The position numbers and the translations under genes are program-made. The notes beneath the pieces were generated by a model that saw nothing but the letters and a program-made list of their open reading frames with translations, was not told the DNA's origin and did not search any database. Of a stretch of 64,000 nt of DNA, positions 8,347 to 17,527 are shown piece after piece. Source of the stretch: CAYQLT01 sp964418425 (GTDB lineage: Bacteria; Bacillota; Limnochordia; Limnochordales; Geochordaceae); assembly GCA_964418425.1 (NCBI GenBank), contig CAYQLT010000002.1:1-64000 (forward strand). The letters are read 5' to 3'. Numbering within the stretch: position 1 is the first letter of the stretch; each line of letters starts with the position of its first letter.

Positions 8347-8360
8347 CAAACAGATGTTCG
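8347..8360 (+). promoter_or_regulatory. LexA/DinR box 2 (candidate)
   Basis: CAAACAGATGTTCG matches CGAACATATGTTCG at 12 of 14 positions, with a perfect right half GTTCG. It starts 12 bases after the -10 element, around the transcription start. Confidence 0.68.
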
Positions 8361-8385
8361 GATCGGGAAAGGAGCGGCCGCCCCC

Positions 8386-9645
8386 TTGCGGTACGTGGGT
8401 TACGTACATGCCCCCCACCCCCTGGCCGACCTCTGCCAGGTGGCCGAGCCCTGCCTGAAGGGCAAACCCCTTGCCATCGCAGATGGCCCCCACATTCTGG
8501 ATCTCTCCCGGGAAGCCGAGCAGGCGGGCCTGGATCTTCGTATGCCCCTGCGGCAGGCCCGGCTGGTCTGCCCGGGACTGCAGGTGCGCCCTTACCAGGC
8601 CGAAGCAAGCCAGAAGGCCCTTTCCCGGTTGTGGGAGGCTTTGACCCCGGGGAGCGTGGCGGTGGAGCCCGACGGGATGCGGGGGGCCTTCGTGGAGCAG
8701 GCCGGGCATGACGACGGCCAGGAGCTCGCAAGAGCAGGCCAGACTCTCCTGCGGCAGGCCCGAGCCGCCCTTGCAGTTGAGCTGAGCGTCGGCGTCGGCC
8801 CCAACAAGCTGGTGGCCAAGGCGGCGGCGCTGCTGCAGGCACAAACCGGTGGAGGAGTGAGGGCGGTGAGCGCCGGCGAAGCCCGGGCGTTTATGGGCTC
8901 CCTTCCCCTGCGGTTTTTGTGGCCTCTCCCTGCCGCCCTCCTGGAGGAGCTGGCCCGGCTGGGGTTTCACACGGCGGGGGAGATCGGACGGCTGGGCCCG
9001 CAGGCGCTGGTGCTGCGCTTTGGCGCCATCGGCTGGCGGGTGTGGCAGCTGTGCGAGGGGCTTGACAGGGAGCCGGTGGTACCCCTCTACCCTCCTGCCA
9101 AAATGGAAAGGCACCTGGATCTGGAGAGTCTGGGGCCTGGTGCATTGGAGCGTTCTGCCCAGCTGGAGCGGATCGTGAAGGAATGGGCGGCCGAGATGGG
9201 ACGAGCCCTGGAGCGGTCGGGCCAGCGGGCCGGTCGGCTGAGCCTGCAGATGGGCCTCCTGGCTGCAGCACACCGGGAGGCGGCTCCCGTGGAGCGGATA
9301 GCCCAGACGGTCTCCCTGACCGACATTCGCAGGAGCCCGGACGCCATGGCCCACGCCGGCGTTCGGCTCCTGCATCGGGTTCTGGAAAAGGCCGGCCCCG
9401 GGTTGCGCGCGGGAGCCCGGCCGCTTTGGATCGCCCTGGCAGCCATCGATCTGGAGCCGGCTTGCGGACGGCAGGCCCACATGCTGCCCAGCCCCGAGCA
9501 GAAGCGCCGGATCCGGATCCATACGGCCCTGGAGGCCGTCCGGCGCCAGGTAGGGCCGGGGTGCATCCGTCCGGCCGCCCAGCTCCCCCTTTCCCGCCGG
9601 GAGGCCATGCGGGCCGTGATCGAGCAGGGAGCAAGCCCGGCATGA
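8386..9645 (+). CDS. imuB: ImuB-like Y-family polymerase paralogue (probably catalytically inactive)
   Basis: 419 residues with the DinB/Y-family layout, including SVGVGPNKLVAKAAALLQ (fingers/palm) and a helix-hairpin-helix-like LARLGFHTAGEIGRLG. The usual catalytic acids are missing: the N-terminal strand YVGYVHAPHPLADL lacks the DMD motif, and the SxDE motif is replaced near VEPDGMRG. This matches ImuB, the non-catalytic mutasome hub that links DnaE2 to the beta clamp. The TTG start follows AAAGGAG by 11 bases. It overlaps the next gene by ATGA. The SOS-type promoter upstream fits its role in induced mutagenesis. Confidence 0.8.
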   Translation: MRYVGYVHAPHPLADLCQVAEPCLKGKPLAIADGPHILDLSREAEQAGLDLRMPLRQARLVCPGLQVRPYQAEASQKALSRLWEALTPGSVAVEPDGMRGAFVEQAGHDDGQELARAGQTLLRQARAALAVELSVGVGPNKLVAKAAALLQAQTGGGVRAVSAGEARAFMGSLPLRFLWPLPAALLEELARLGFHTAGEIGRLGPQALVLRFGAIGWRVWQLCEGLDREPVVPLYPPAKMERHLDLESLGPGALERSAQLERIVKEWAAEMGRALERSGQRAGRLSLQMGLLAAAHREAAPVERIAQTVSLTDIRRSPDAMAHAGVRLLHRVLEKAGPGLRAGARPLWIALAAIDLEPACGRQAHMLPSPEQKRRIRIHTALEAVRRQVGPGCIRPAAQLPLSRREAMRAVIEQGASPA

Positions 9646-9920
9646 GCCGCCTGGTCAACCGACCCGTCGCCACCGGGCCTGCAGACGGATCCGAAGAGCC
9701 GCCCTGGGAAAAGACGCCCCGGTGGTTCATCTGGAGGGGGCGACGGCTTGAGGTGGAGGCGGTGATGGACGAGTGGCTTGACACAGGCCGGTGGTGGCAG
9801 GGCGAGGCGGAAAAGCGGTTCGTACGGGTGGTGGCGAAGCATGGGTCGGTCCGGGGCACCTATGAGCTGTACTGCGATCGGGCCACAGGGAAATGGCACC
9901 TCTACCGGATCCTGGACTGA
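9642..9920 (+). CDS. DUF6504-type small protein of the imuB-dnaE2 cassette
   Basis: A 92-residue soluble protein, Trp-rich in the middle (WEKTPRWFIWRGRRLEVEAVMDEWLDTGRWWQGE), ending in strands typed as YELYCDRATGKWHLYRI. Such proteins occur between imuB and dnaE2 in other genomes; function unknown. The ATG overlaps the imuB stop (ATGA), which indicates translational coupling. It probably works with, or regulates, the mutasome, but this is inferred from position only. Confidence 0.7.
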   Translation: MSRLVNRPVATGPADGSEEPPWEKTPRWFIWRGRRLEVEAVMDEWLDTGRWWQGEAEKRFVRVVAKHGSVRGTYELYCDRATGKWHLYRILD

Positions 9921-9982
9921 CCCACCGCATGCCGGCGGAAGGCGGCCGGCGTGCCGATTCAGCGGAGGGATTCCGGGCCGCG

Positions 9983-12900
9983 ATGGGCGGTTTCGTTCAC
10001 CTGCACGTGCACTCCCCCTACTCCTTTCTCGACGGGGCAAGCTCCATCGAGGCTCTGCTCGACCGGGCAGCAGCCTTCGACATGCCGGCTCTGGCCATCA
10101 CCGACCATAACGCCCTGAGCGGAGCCGTGCAGTTCGCCCGGGCTGCCGTCGCGCGCGGGATCCAACCCCTCATCGGCGTGGAGCTGACCCTGGAGGGCGG
10201 CTACCACCTTACCCTGCTGGCCTGCAACCGCCAGGGCTATTCCAACCTGTGCCGGTTGATCTCACAGGCACACCTGCGCGCGCCCCGGCGCTTGCCCGCT
10301 CTCCCCCCCGATGCACTCGCTTCTCACAGCGAAGGGCTCATCGCCCTGTCCGGCTGCCTGCGAGGGGAGGCGGCCGCACACCTGCGAAGGGGTGACGTGG
10401 AGCAGGCCCGGGCCGCCTTGCTGCGGTTGAAGCGGATCTTCGGACCCCGGTTATACGTGGAGCTGGTGGATCTCCGCCTGCCCGGGAGCCGGCAGCTGGT
10501 GCGGGCCGTGGCCGAGCTGGCCGCCGAGCTCGGCATCGAACCGGTGGCCACCAACGACGTGCACTACGCGCGAAAGGCCGACTTTCCCGTGCATGACGTG
10601 CTCACCTGCGTACGCACCCTCACCCGCCTGGAGGACGTCCACCCCGAACGCCGCCTCAACGCGGAAAACTACCTCAAATCCCCCCGGGAGATGGAGGCGC
10701 TCTTCCTGCCCGATCTGGGCCGGGCCCTGACCAACGCTGCCGAAATCGCCCTTCAGTGCGACAGGCAGGTGTTGCCCCTGGGTGAGAAGCTCTTTCCCGC
10801 CTATCCCCTCCCGCCGGGCCAGAGCGCAGCGGCCTGGCTGCGCCGCCTCACGTTCGAGGGGGCCCAGCGCCGCTACGGCCGGGTGAGCGGGACCATCCGC
10901 GAGCGCCTGGAGCACGAGCTGGCCATCATCGAGAAGCTGGGCGTTGAAGACTATTTCCTTGTGATGTGGGACATCGTCAACTGGGCCAGAGGCCAGGGAA
11001 TCCGCACCGCCGGCCGGGGTTCGGCCGCCGACTGCGCGGTGGCCTACTGCCTGGGGCTGACCGACGTGGACGCCATCGGGCGCGGTCTTCTGTTCGAGCG
11101 GTTTTTGAGCCTGGAGCGGGCTCAGCCGCCCGACATCGATATCGACTTCGACGCCCGCCGCCGCGACGAGGTGGCCGCCTACGTCTACCGCCGGTTCGGT
11201 GACGACCATGTGGCCTCGGTGGCCACTTACCAGACTTTTCAGGCCCGCTCGGCCATCCGCGAACTCGGCAAGGCCATGGGCTTCCCCGAGGAGGAGCTGG
11301 ACGCGCTGGCCCGGCGGTTTCCTCACATCCCCGCCGACGCGATCCGCCAGGCGGCCCGCCGGCTTCCCGAGATCCGCAAGAGCGGCCTGCTGGACCCAGG
11401 GCCGGGGGAGCAGGGGCACCGCTTCGAACTGCTCTTCGATCTGGCCGAATCCGTGGCTGGCTTTCCCCGTCACCTCGGCACCCACCTGGGTGGGCTCATC
11501 ATCAGCCGGCAGCCCATCGCCGACCTGGTGCCGCTGCAGATGGCGGCCAAGGGGGTGGTGATCGCCCAGTTTGATAAAGACGATGTGGAAGCCATGGGGT
11601 TTATCAAGCTGGATCTCCTCTCCCTGCGCACCCTGGGGGCGGTTGACGACGCCATCCGCCTCATCGCCCAAAGGCCCGGGGCGCCCGGCGTACGGTTCGA
11701 GTCCATCCCCCTGGACGATCCGGCCACCTACCGGATGCTCCACCGCGGGGAGACCGTGGGTGCCTTCCAGCTGGAAAGCCCGGCTCAACGGGCGCTCCAG
11801 CGCCGTCTGGGGGCCTCCCACATCGAAGATATCGTGGCCAGCGTGGCCCTCATCCGGCCGGGCCCCATCAAAGGCAATATGGTGGAGCCCTTCCTTGCCC
11901 GCCGGCGGGGGGAGGCGCCCGTGACCTACCCCCATCCGGATCTGGAGCGAATCCTCAAGAAGACCTACGGGGTCGTGCTCTACCAGGAGCAGGTCATCGA
12001 GATCGCCTCGGTGGTGGCAGGCTTCACCCCCGGCGAATCCGATCGTCTGCGCCGGGCCATGACCCACTTTCGCTCCCACAAAGAGATGGAGGCCATCGGG
12101 GAGCTTTTCGTGGCCAAGGCCACGGCGAGGGGGGTGGAGGCCAGCGTTGCCCGGTCCATCTTCTCGTGCATCCTGGGCTATGCAGGCTACGGATTTTGCG
12201 AGGCGCACGCCGCCGCCTTCGCCGACACGGCGTACAAGACGGCCTACCTTCTGCGCCATTACCCGGCCGAGTTCTTTGCGGCCCTGCTCAACAACCAGCC
12301 CATGGGCTTTTACCCCCCGCATACCCTGGTGTTGGAGGCCCGCCGGCGCGGGGTACAGGTGCTGGGGCCGGACGTCAACGCCAGCGAAGCGGATTACACC
12401 GTCCTCTCCGCCGACGGTGGCAAACAGGCCATCCGGGTTCCCCTCAAGGCGGTTCGGGAGCTGGGGGAGCAAGAGGCGGCGGTGATCATCGAGGAGCGCC
12501 GCCGGGGAGGGCCGTTTCACTCCCTGTTCGACTTCTGCCGGCGGCTGACCATTGCCCGGGATGGCCTGGAGGCGCTGATCCTGGCGGGCGCCTTCGACAG
12601 CCTGCATCCCAACCGACGGGCCCTTTTGTGGAACCTGCCTCTCCTGCTGCGCAACGCCCGGTTACCCGGCGAAGCCATGGGGGGATTGCCTGTGGCCCCG
12701 GCGCCGCCGGGGGTTTACGGGGGCAGAGGACCGGGCGAAGGAGGGGTACCGGGCGACCCGGAGGGGTTCATGGACGACTTCAGCGATTTTGAGAAACTGG
12801 TTCTGGAGTTTTACGCCATGGGCTTTTCTCCGGACAAACACTTCCTTGTCTTCCTGCGGCCCCGGCTCCACCGCCTGGGTGTGCGGACAGCCGCCGAGCT

Positions 12901-13180
12901 GGATGCCCTTCCCGAGGGGCAGGAGGTGGAGGTGGCGGGCCTGGTCGTACGGCCTCACCGCCCGCCGACCCGCAGCGGCCGAACCGTGGTCTTTTTCACC
13001 CTGGAAGATGAGACCGGACTGGCGGACGTCACCGTCTTCGAGGATCTCTACCAGCAGGAGGGCCAGCACATCTTCACACGTCCGGCGCTGATCGTGCGGG
13101 GGATCGTCCAGCGGCGGGGGGAGGGGGCAAGCCTGGTGGCCCGGGCCATCCGTCCACTGCCCCTGCGGCCCCCGCAGTGA
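9983..13180 (+). CDS. dnaE2: Error-prone DNA polymerase III alpha subunit DnaE2 (ImuC)
   Basis: Replicative-type C-family polymerase used in translesion synthesis. 1065 residues. An N-terminal PHP domain starts FVHLHVHSPYSFLDG and carries ITDHN. The catalytic aspartates are visible at PDIDIDFD (D384, D386) and GFIKLDLLSL (D544). An FxxAHAAAFA segment with tandem helix-hairpin-helix follows, then a C-terminal OB fold (EVEVAGLVVRPHR to AIRPL). Length and the imuB neighbour support DnaE2 rather than the main DnaE. The ATG at 9983 opens exactly on the PHP domain; an ATG at 9929 has no better ribosome site. It is third in the SOS cassette. Confidence 0.88.
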   Translation: MGGFVHLHVHSPYSFLDGASSIEALLDRAAAFDMPALAITDHNALSGAVQFARAAVARGIQPLIGVELTLEGGYHLTLLACNRQGYSNLCRLISQAHLRAPRRLPALPPDALASHSEGLIALSGCLRGEAAAHLRRGDVEQARAALLRLKRIFGPRLYVELVDLRLPGSRQLVRAVAELAAELGIEPVATNDVHYARKADFPVHDVLTCVRTLTRLEDVHPERRLNAENYLKSPREMEALFLPDLGRALTNAAEIALQCDRQVLPLGEKLFPAYPLPPGQSAAAWLRRLTFEGAQRRYGRVSGTIRERLEHELAIIEKLGVEDYFLVMWDIVNWARGQGIRTAGRGSAADCAVAYCLGLTDVDAIGRGLLFERFLSLERAQPPDIDIDFDARRRDEVAAYVYRRFGDDHVASVATYQTFQARSAIRELGKAMGFPEEELDALARRFPHIPADAIRQAARRLPEIRKSGLLDPGPGEQGHRFELLFDLAESVAGFPRHLGTHLGGLIISRQPIADLVPLQMAAKGVVIAQFDKDDVEAMGFIKLDLLSLRTLGAVDDAIRLIAQRPGAPGVRFESIPLDDPATYRMLHRGETVGAFQLESPAQRALQRRLGASHIEDIVASVALIRPGPIKGNMVEPFLARRRGEAPVTYPHPDLERILKKTYGVVLYQEQVIEIASVVAGFTPGESDRLRRAMTHFRSHKEMEAIGELFVAKATARGVEASVARSIFSCILGYAGYGFCEAHAAAFADTAYKTAYLLRHYPAEFFAALLNNQPMGFYPPHTLVLEARRRGVQVLGPDVNASEADYTVLSADGGKQAIRVPLKAVRELGEQEAAVIIEERRRGGPFHSLFDFCRRLTIARDGLEALILAGAFDSLHPNRRALLWNLPLLLRNARLPGEAMGGLPVAPAPPGVYGGRGPGEGGVPGDPEGFMDDFSDFEKLVLEFYAMGFSPDKHFLVFLRPRLHRLGVRTAAELDALPEGQEVEVAGLVVRPHRPPTRSGRTVVFFTLEDETGLADVTVFEDLYQQEGQHIFTRPALIVRGIVQRRGEGASLVARAIRPLPLRPPQ

Positions 13181-13189
13181 CGCGCCCGT

Positions 13190-14401
13190 CTACCCCTGCG
13201 GGCGGGCCGGTGCGGAAAGCTCCCCCACAGGAGGACATCCCGGACACCAGCCCAGGACTCGCTCCATCCAGGCCACGATCCGTTCGGTGGCGCCCGGCCC
13301 TCCCATGCGCTCCCGGCCCGCCTGGCCCCGGCGCCGACGCTCCTCGGGGTCGTCCAGCAACCGGACCACCCACACGGCCGCATCCCGTGGGTCTTGCGCC
13401 AGCACCAACGCCTCTGCCAGAAGCCGCTTCTGGCGCAGCGCAAAGCGGCGGGTGTACTGCACCCCGGGCCGGGCAAAGGCGACCACGGGCACCCCCATCC
13501 CGGCCGCCTGCTCGTTGGCCGTGCCCGACAGCCCCAGGATCACCGTGGCGGAGCGCAACAGGTCGGCGAACCCCTCTTCCGTCACGCCGATCCGAAGCCC
13601 GCCCTCCATTTCCATCACCGCCTGCAGCCCCTGGGCCCGCTCCCTCGGGTCGGGATCCACGACCCTCCACGGGGAGCCGGGCGGCAGCGGCAACTTGCCG
13701 ATGCCCGAAGCCACCGCGGCCACCACCTGTACCTGGGGGCGCTGCGCCACCACCTCCCGAGCCAGATCGGCGAGAGCCACCAGGTTGTCGGCGAAGTCCT
13801 GCCGACTGCCCGGAAGCAACCCCAAGACCGGCCGGTCGGGCGCCAGGCCCAGGGAGAGCCCACGGGGCTGTACGAGATCCATCATGACGTTGCCCAGGTG
13901 CACAGCCCGCACACCGGCCCGGCAGAGGCTGGCCGCCGTGGGAGCGTCTCGGGTAAAGACCACCTCGCAGGAGCGGGCCAACACACGCCGCTCGAACGCC
14001 AGGTGGGGGGATATATAGTCCGAGCGTGCCGTCGCCACAAACACCTTGGGCACCCGGTAAGCGGCGGACAGGAGAAGGGGGTAGATGTCCCCCACCACCA
14101 AAAGCGCCCGCACCCGGTCCCGCAGCCGCCTCAAGACATCCAGCTGCGCGGCTGTCAGCGACAGAAAGCCGGCAGCCAGGTCCTGCAGGAACAGTCTGGG
14201 ACTTTGCCACCCGAAGCCCCCCGAAGGCATGGGCCGCGACCGGAAGACCAGCGGGATCCCCGCCCGCTCGTAGGCATGCCCGGGGCCGACCAGGGGCAAC
14301 GCCCCCACCTGCAGCCCCGGTCGCCGCGCCACCAGCCGCTCCACCAGCCGGGCTGCGATGGCGTCCTCCCCGTGTCCGTTGCTCAGCACCAGCAGGTCCA
14401 T
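13190..14401 (-). CDS. LpxB-like GT-B glycosyltransferase (lipid-A-disaccharide synthase-related)
   Basis: 403 residues. It opens with LVLSNGHGEDAIAARL, the sugar-acceptor loop typical of the lipid-A-disaccharide-synthase-related family, and has ALLVVGDIYPLLL, LGLLPGSR and the C-terminal donor-site segment LGLSGTANEQAAGMGVPVVAF. It would transfer a sugar to a lipid or glycolipid acceptor at the membrane. True LpxB needs a lipid A pathway, of which nothing else is seen here, so an unknown glycolipid is more likely. It is divergent from a lipid flippase gene and convergent with dnaE2, 9 bases apart. Confidence 0.75.
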   Translation of the reverse strand: MDLLVLSNGHGEDAIAARLVERLVARRPGLQVGALPLVGPGHAYERAGIPLVFRSRPMPSGGFGWQSPRLFLQDLAAGFLSLTAAQLDVLRRLRDRVRALLVVGDIYPLLLSAAYRVPKVFVATARSDYISPHLAFERRVLARSCEVVFTRDAPTAASLCRAGVRAVHLGNVMMDLVQPRGLSLGLAPDRPVLGLLPGSRQDFADNLVALADLAREVVAQRPQVQVVAAVASGIGKLPLPPGSPWRVVDPDPRERAQGLQAVMEMEGGLRIGVTEEGFADLLRSATVILGLSGTANEQAAGMGVPVVAFARPGVQYTRRFALRQKRLLAEALVLAQDPRDAAVWVVRLLDDPEERRRRGQAGRERMGGPGATERIVAWMERVLGWCPGCPPVGELSAPARPQG

Positions 14402-14545
14402 GATGCAGGCTGTCCTGACCGAAGCCTACCACCCGGCAGTTGGCGCTTCAACGGTTCGCCCGGCCGTCCATGGCGCCCCTGTGCGGGGCAAGTCCCGGGG
14501 ACAGGCCCGCATACACATCCCTCCGTGCGCCTTCTTCGTGATGCG

Positions 14546-16243
14546 GTGGGTACCAGGGTGGGGCATCGGATTCCCGCCCTGCGTCCGGGGCGGTTTGGCT
14601 GGGGCGCGGCCCAGCTCTCCGGAGCCAGCCTGCTCAGTCGCGCCATCGGGTTCGCCTACTCGGCGGCGGTGATGCGTCTGGCCGGGCCCGAGGCGGTCGG
14701 GCTGTTCCGCCTGGTCTGGCCGGTTTACTCCACGGCCTTCACCCTGGCCACATCGGGTATCCCTTACGCCATGGCCAAGCTCATCGCGGAGCGCATCGCC
14801 CCGGCCCAGGAGCCCGTAGCGCGCCGCCACCCCTCCCCCCAGGACGCCCGGGCCGTCCTGCGCCTGGCCCGCCAGGGGCTTCTCCTGCTGGCCCTCAACG
14901 CGGGCCTGGTCACGGTGGCCGCTTGGCTGGCTGCGCCCTGGCTGGTCGGTCAGCTGGGCGCTGAACCCAGGGCGCTGCCTGTCTTCCAGGTGCTGGTGCC
15001 CTCGTTGGGCGTGGCCGCGCTGGCGTCCGGCTGCCGGGCGCTGTTTGAGGCGGTGCGCCGCATGGCCGTTCCGGCCGCCTCGCTGGTGCTGGAGCAGGCC
15101 GTGCTGGCCGGGACCGCCGTCTACCTGGTCTGGCATCTGGGCCGCGACCGGGCCCCGCCTCCCACCATCGCTGCAGGGCTTGGCTTCGCATCGGTGCTGG
15201 GCGAGGCGGCCGGGCTCATCCTGAGCGCACTGGCCCTCAACGCTCTGTGGGGCTACTGGCTGACGTTGGCCCGCTCGGCCCCGCCCCGCCAGCCCCCCGC
15301 CGTGGGGGACCGCCGGCCCGGCCCATCGGAACCGCGGCGCGGCCGCAGGCCTGGCGGGCGGATGCCGGGATGGACCCCCGGAGAGATCCTGGCCCTGGCG
15401 CTGCCGGTGGCCAGCGGACGGATCGCCGCGTCGGTGGGAGGAAGCCTCAACGCGCTGCTGCTGCCCAACCGCCTGCAAGCCGCCGGCCTTTCCCCGTCGG
15501 CCGCCGCCGCCCAGGTGGGACTGCTGCGGGGTGTGGCCTTGCCTGTGGTCATGATGCCCAACATGCTCAGCCTCGCCTTGATGACCACGCTGGTGCCCTC
15601 CATCTCCCGTGCCATGGCCCGGGGGCGCCCCGACCTGGCTCGGGTTTACAGCGACAAGGCCATCGCGGCCACGGTCTTGTTCGCGTTCCCCTGCACCGCC
15701 GCGCTGGCCGCGTTCAGCGATGTCTTGACGCGGCTTTTGTACGGAGAGGCGGAGGCCGCGCCCCTGCTGGCCATCGCTTCGGCGGCCGCCCCCTTCATCT
15801 ACCTGGGCCAGACCCTGGTGGGCGTGCTGCGGGGCTTGGGCCGGCCCCACGTGCCCGTCCACGCGCACCTGGCCGGGCTGGCGGTGGACAGCGCCATCGT
15901 CTGGTGGCTGGCCGCCCATCCCGCCTACGGCGTCCGAGCCGCTGCCCTGGCCTCCGTGGCAGGTTACCTGACTGCCTGGGCCGTCGTTCAGGTGGATGCG
16001 CTGCGCCACCTGGGCACGGCCCTGCGCCCCTCCCAACTGGGGTTGCCCCTGGTTGGCGCGGCCTGTGGTGCCGCCATCGGCCGGCTGGCCGCGCTCGGCA
16101 TCACCTCGACGGCAGTCGCCCGGCGCCTTCCCGGCCTTGCCGCCGATCTGGTGGGGCTGGCCGCGGGTCTGGCCGTCCTGTCCGCACTCTACGTGGCCCT
16201 GGTGCGCCCGTCCCGCCTTTGGGCGTGGGTGTTTGGCCGCTGA
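14546..16243 (+). CDS. SpoVB/MurJ-like polysaccharide flippase
   Basis: About 565 residues with twelve or more hydrophobic segments, starting at SGASLLSRAIGFAYSAAVMRL, which is the usual first helix of MOP-superfamily exporters (SpoVB, YtgP, MurJ). RLVWPVYSTAFTLATSGIPYAMAKLIAE is characteristic of the SpoVB branch. These proteins flip lipid-linked cell-wall or spore-cortex precursors. A Pro/Arg-rich cytoplasmic loop of about 40 residues near the middle is longer than usual. GTG starts at 14546 or 14558 fit; neither has a strong ribosome site. Confidence 0.82.
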   Translation: MGTRVGHRIPALRPGRFGWGAAQLSGASLLSRAIGFAYSAAVMRLAGPEAVGLFRLVWPVYSTAFTLATSGIPYAMAKLIAERIAPAQEPVARRHPSPQDARAVLRLARQGLLLLALNAGLVTVAAWLAAPWLVGQLGAEPRALPVFQVLVPSLGVAALASGCRALFEAVRRMAVPAASLVLEQAVLAGTAVYLVWHLGRDRAPPPTIAAGLGFASVLGEAAGLILSALALNALWGYWLTLARSAPPRQPPAVGDRRPGPSEPRRGRRPGGRMPGWTPGEILALALPVASGRIAASVGGSLNALLLPNRLQAAGLSPSAAAAQVGLLRGVALPVVMMPNMLSLALMTTLVPSISRAMARGRPDLARVYSDKAIAATVLFAFPCTAALAAFSDVLTRLLYGEAEAAPLLAIASAAAPFIYLGQTLVGVLRGLGRPHVPVHAHLAGLAVDSAIVWWLAAHPAYGVRAAALASVAGYLTAWAVVQVDALRHLGTALRPSQLGLPLVGAACGAAIGRLAALGITSTAVARRLPGLAADLVGLAAGLAVLSALYVALVRPSRLWAWVFGR

Positions 16244-16273
16244 GGGCCGAGTCCCCTGACCCCGCCAGTCGGG

Positions 16274-16465
16274 TCAGTCGCCGCCGTGGCGGTGAGAAGC
16301 CCCCGGTTCCCCGCCAGCCTCGCCTTCCACGTAGCGCCGGGGGTTGCGGTCAAACTCCCCTTTGCAGCGGGCGCTGCAGAAGTAATAGGTGCGCCCCTGA
16401 TAGACCGCTCGGGCCGGCGCCTTGGCCTCGTCCACGTCCATGCCGCAGACCGGATCTCGGGCCAT
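16274..16465 (-). CDS. YHS-domain protein
   Basis: A 63-residue protein of YHS type: RDPVCGMDVDEAKAPARAVYQGRTYYFCSARCKGEFDRNPRRY carries the DPVCGM and YFCSxxCK motifs that bind metal. YHS modules accompany metal-transport ATPases and mercury or copper proteins. The His-rich end (SHRHGGD) also fits metal binding. No metal transporter lies next to it. Its partner is therefore not known. Confidence 0.85.
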   Translation of the reverse strand: MARDPVCGMDVDEAKAPARAVYQGRTYYFCSARCKGEFDRNPRRYVEGEAGGEPGASHRHGGD

Positions 16466-16569
16466 CGTTCGCCCTCCTCACCCAGGGCCGGAGCCGGGCC
16501 CTCCTACCCGGCCTCCCCCGGGGCGTCGGCGTCAACGGGCGCATCTCACCCGGAACGCATAGAGGGAGG

Positions 16570-16809
16570 TCAGGTGAGCAGGGCCGCCGCCAGGGCCGTG
16601 GCCACCAAGGCGGCCGCCAGCGCGGCCGTGGCCACAAGAAATGCGGTTTGCCAGAAGCGAAGCTGCTGGCGATCCCGGCGGGTCAAAAACCGGCGGAACC
16701 TTCGCGCCTGGTACACGCGGTAGGATACCCACGCATAGCCGGCCGTTATCGCCAACGCCGCGAGCACGGCGGGCCACGGCCATCCCACTGGCACCGAGAC
16801 TTCACCCAC
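16570..16809 (-). CDS. Small two-helix membrane protein (hypothetical)
   Basis: 79 residues with two membrane helices, WPAVLAALAITAGYAWVSY and FLVATAALAAALVATALAAALL, separated by a strongly basic cytoplasmic loop (RRFRRFLTRRDRQQLRF). Not recognised. The basic loop fits the positive-inside rule, which supports a real membrane protein. It may share a transcript with the downstream YHS gene. Confidence 0.5.
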   Translation of the reverse strand: MGEVSVPVGWPWPAVLAALAITAGYAWVSYRVYQARRFRRFLTRRDRQQLRFWQTAFLVATAALAAALVATALAAALLT

Positions 16810-16867
16810 CCGGGATATGGGGCTACCCCCCGCGCCCCCTGCGCCAGCGACACGATTCGACCTTTCG

Positions 16868-17527
16868 TCAGAGATCCCTTTTCACCGGGGAACCTGGATC
16901 ATGGTTCTCCCAGCGTTGGGAGGCTCCCTCAGGCGTACAAAACCGCCAGCAGGTGTCGCTGCCCGCAACAGGGGTTCCCAGCTGCTCCAGATGGCGGGCC
17001 ACCTCGCTGCCGACGGGATTGGCGCCTCGGGCCAGATGGTCGGCCAGGTGCGCATGCAGGCACTTGATGTGGTCGGGGCGGGTGATACCGGCAATGCCGG
17101 TGGCCGTGATGACCCAGTGCTCCCGCGGCCGCTCCAGGGCCAGCTTTTGCTGCCACGGCTCGGGAAGCAGGAGCCGGCGGATCCGGGCGGTGGCCTGGTG
17201 CGCCTGCTCCAGGGCCTGGCGAAGCTCCCCGTCCACTGCCGCCAGGTGCTCGAAGCGCTCCAGTTCCCCCTCCTTCTCCAGGCGGTCCACCGCCCGCACG
17301 AGAAGCGGGCAGCTCAGCCAGAGCAGGGTGGAGTTGGGAGAAATCCGCCGCTCGTCGGCCAAAAGGGGGGCAAACAGCTCCACCTGCGGATACCCGTACC
17401 GGCAGCGGCGGGCCACACCGATGGCCAGGCGCGGGCGGTGACCCATCTGCCGGCGGATGACGATCTCGTCTTGCTCGCCGAACGGCTCGAACCGGATCCC
17501 CGCCTGCTCCAAAAGCTGCGGATCCAC
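16868..17527 (-). CDS. DUF501 family protein
   Basis: About 219 residues with the DUF501 pattern: IRRQMGHRPRLAIGVARRCRYGYP, LWLSCPLLVRAVDRLE, GIAGITRPDHIKCLHAHLADHL and ANPVG. The conserved Cys and His residues (CLHAH) suggest metal binding or catalysis, but no activity is established. The frame stays open upstream to 17668; the GTG at 17527 is chosen because the residues beyond it look like GC-rich noise. It ends close to the GGSPVKRDL tail with no partner gene. Confidence 0.75.
   Translation of the reverse strand: MDPQLLEQAGIRFEPFGEQDEIVIRRQMGHRPRLAIGVARRCRYGYPQVELFAPLLADERRISPNSTLLWLSCPLLVRAVDRLEKEGELERFEHLAAVDGELRQALEQAHQATARIRRLLLPEPWQQKLALERPREHWVITATGIAGITRPDHIKCLHAHLADHLARGANPVGSEVARHLEQLGTPVAGSDTCWRFCTPEGASQRWENHDPGSPVKRDL

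Noticed and set aside
10451..12607. 718-codon open frame on the minus strand across dnaE2
   Set aside because: Antisense shadow of a clear DnaE2 gene; composition-driven open frame with no recognisable domain.
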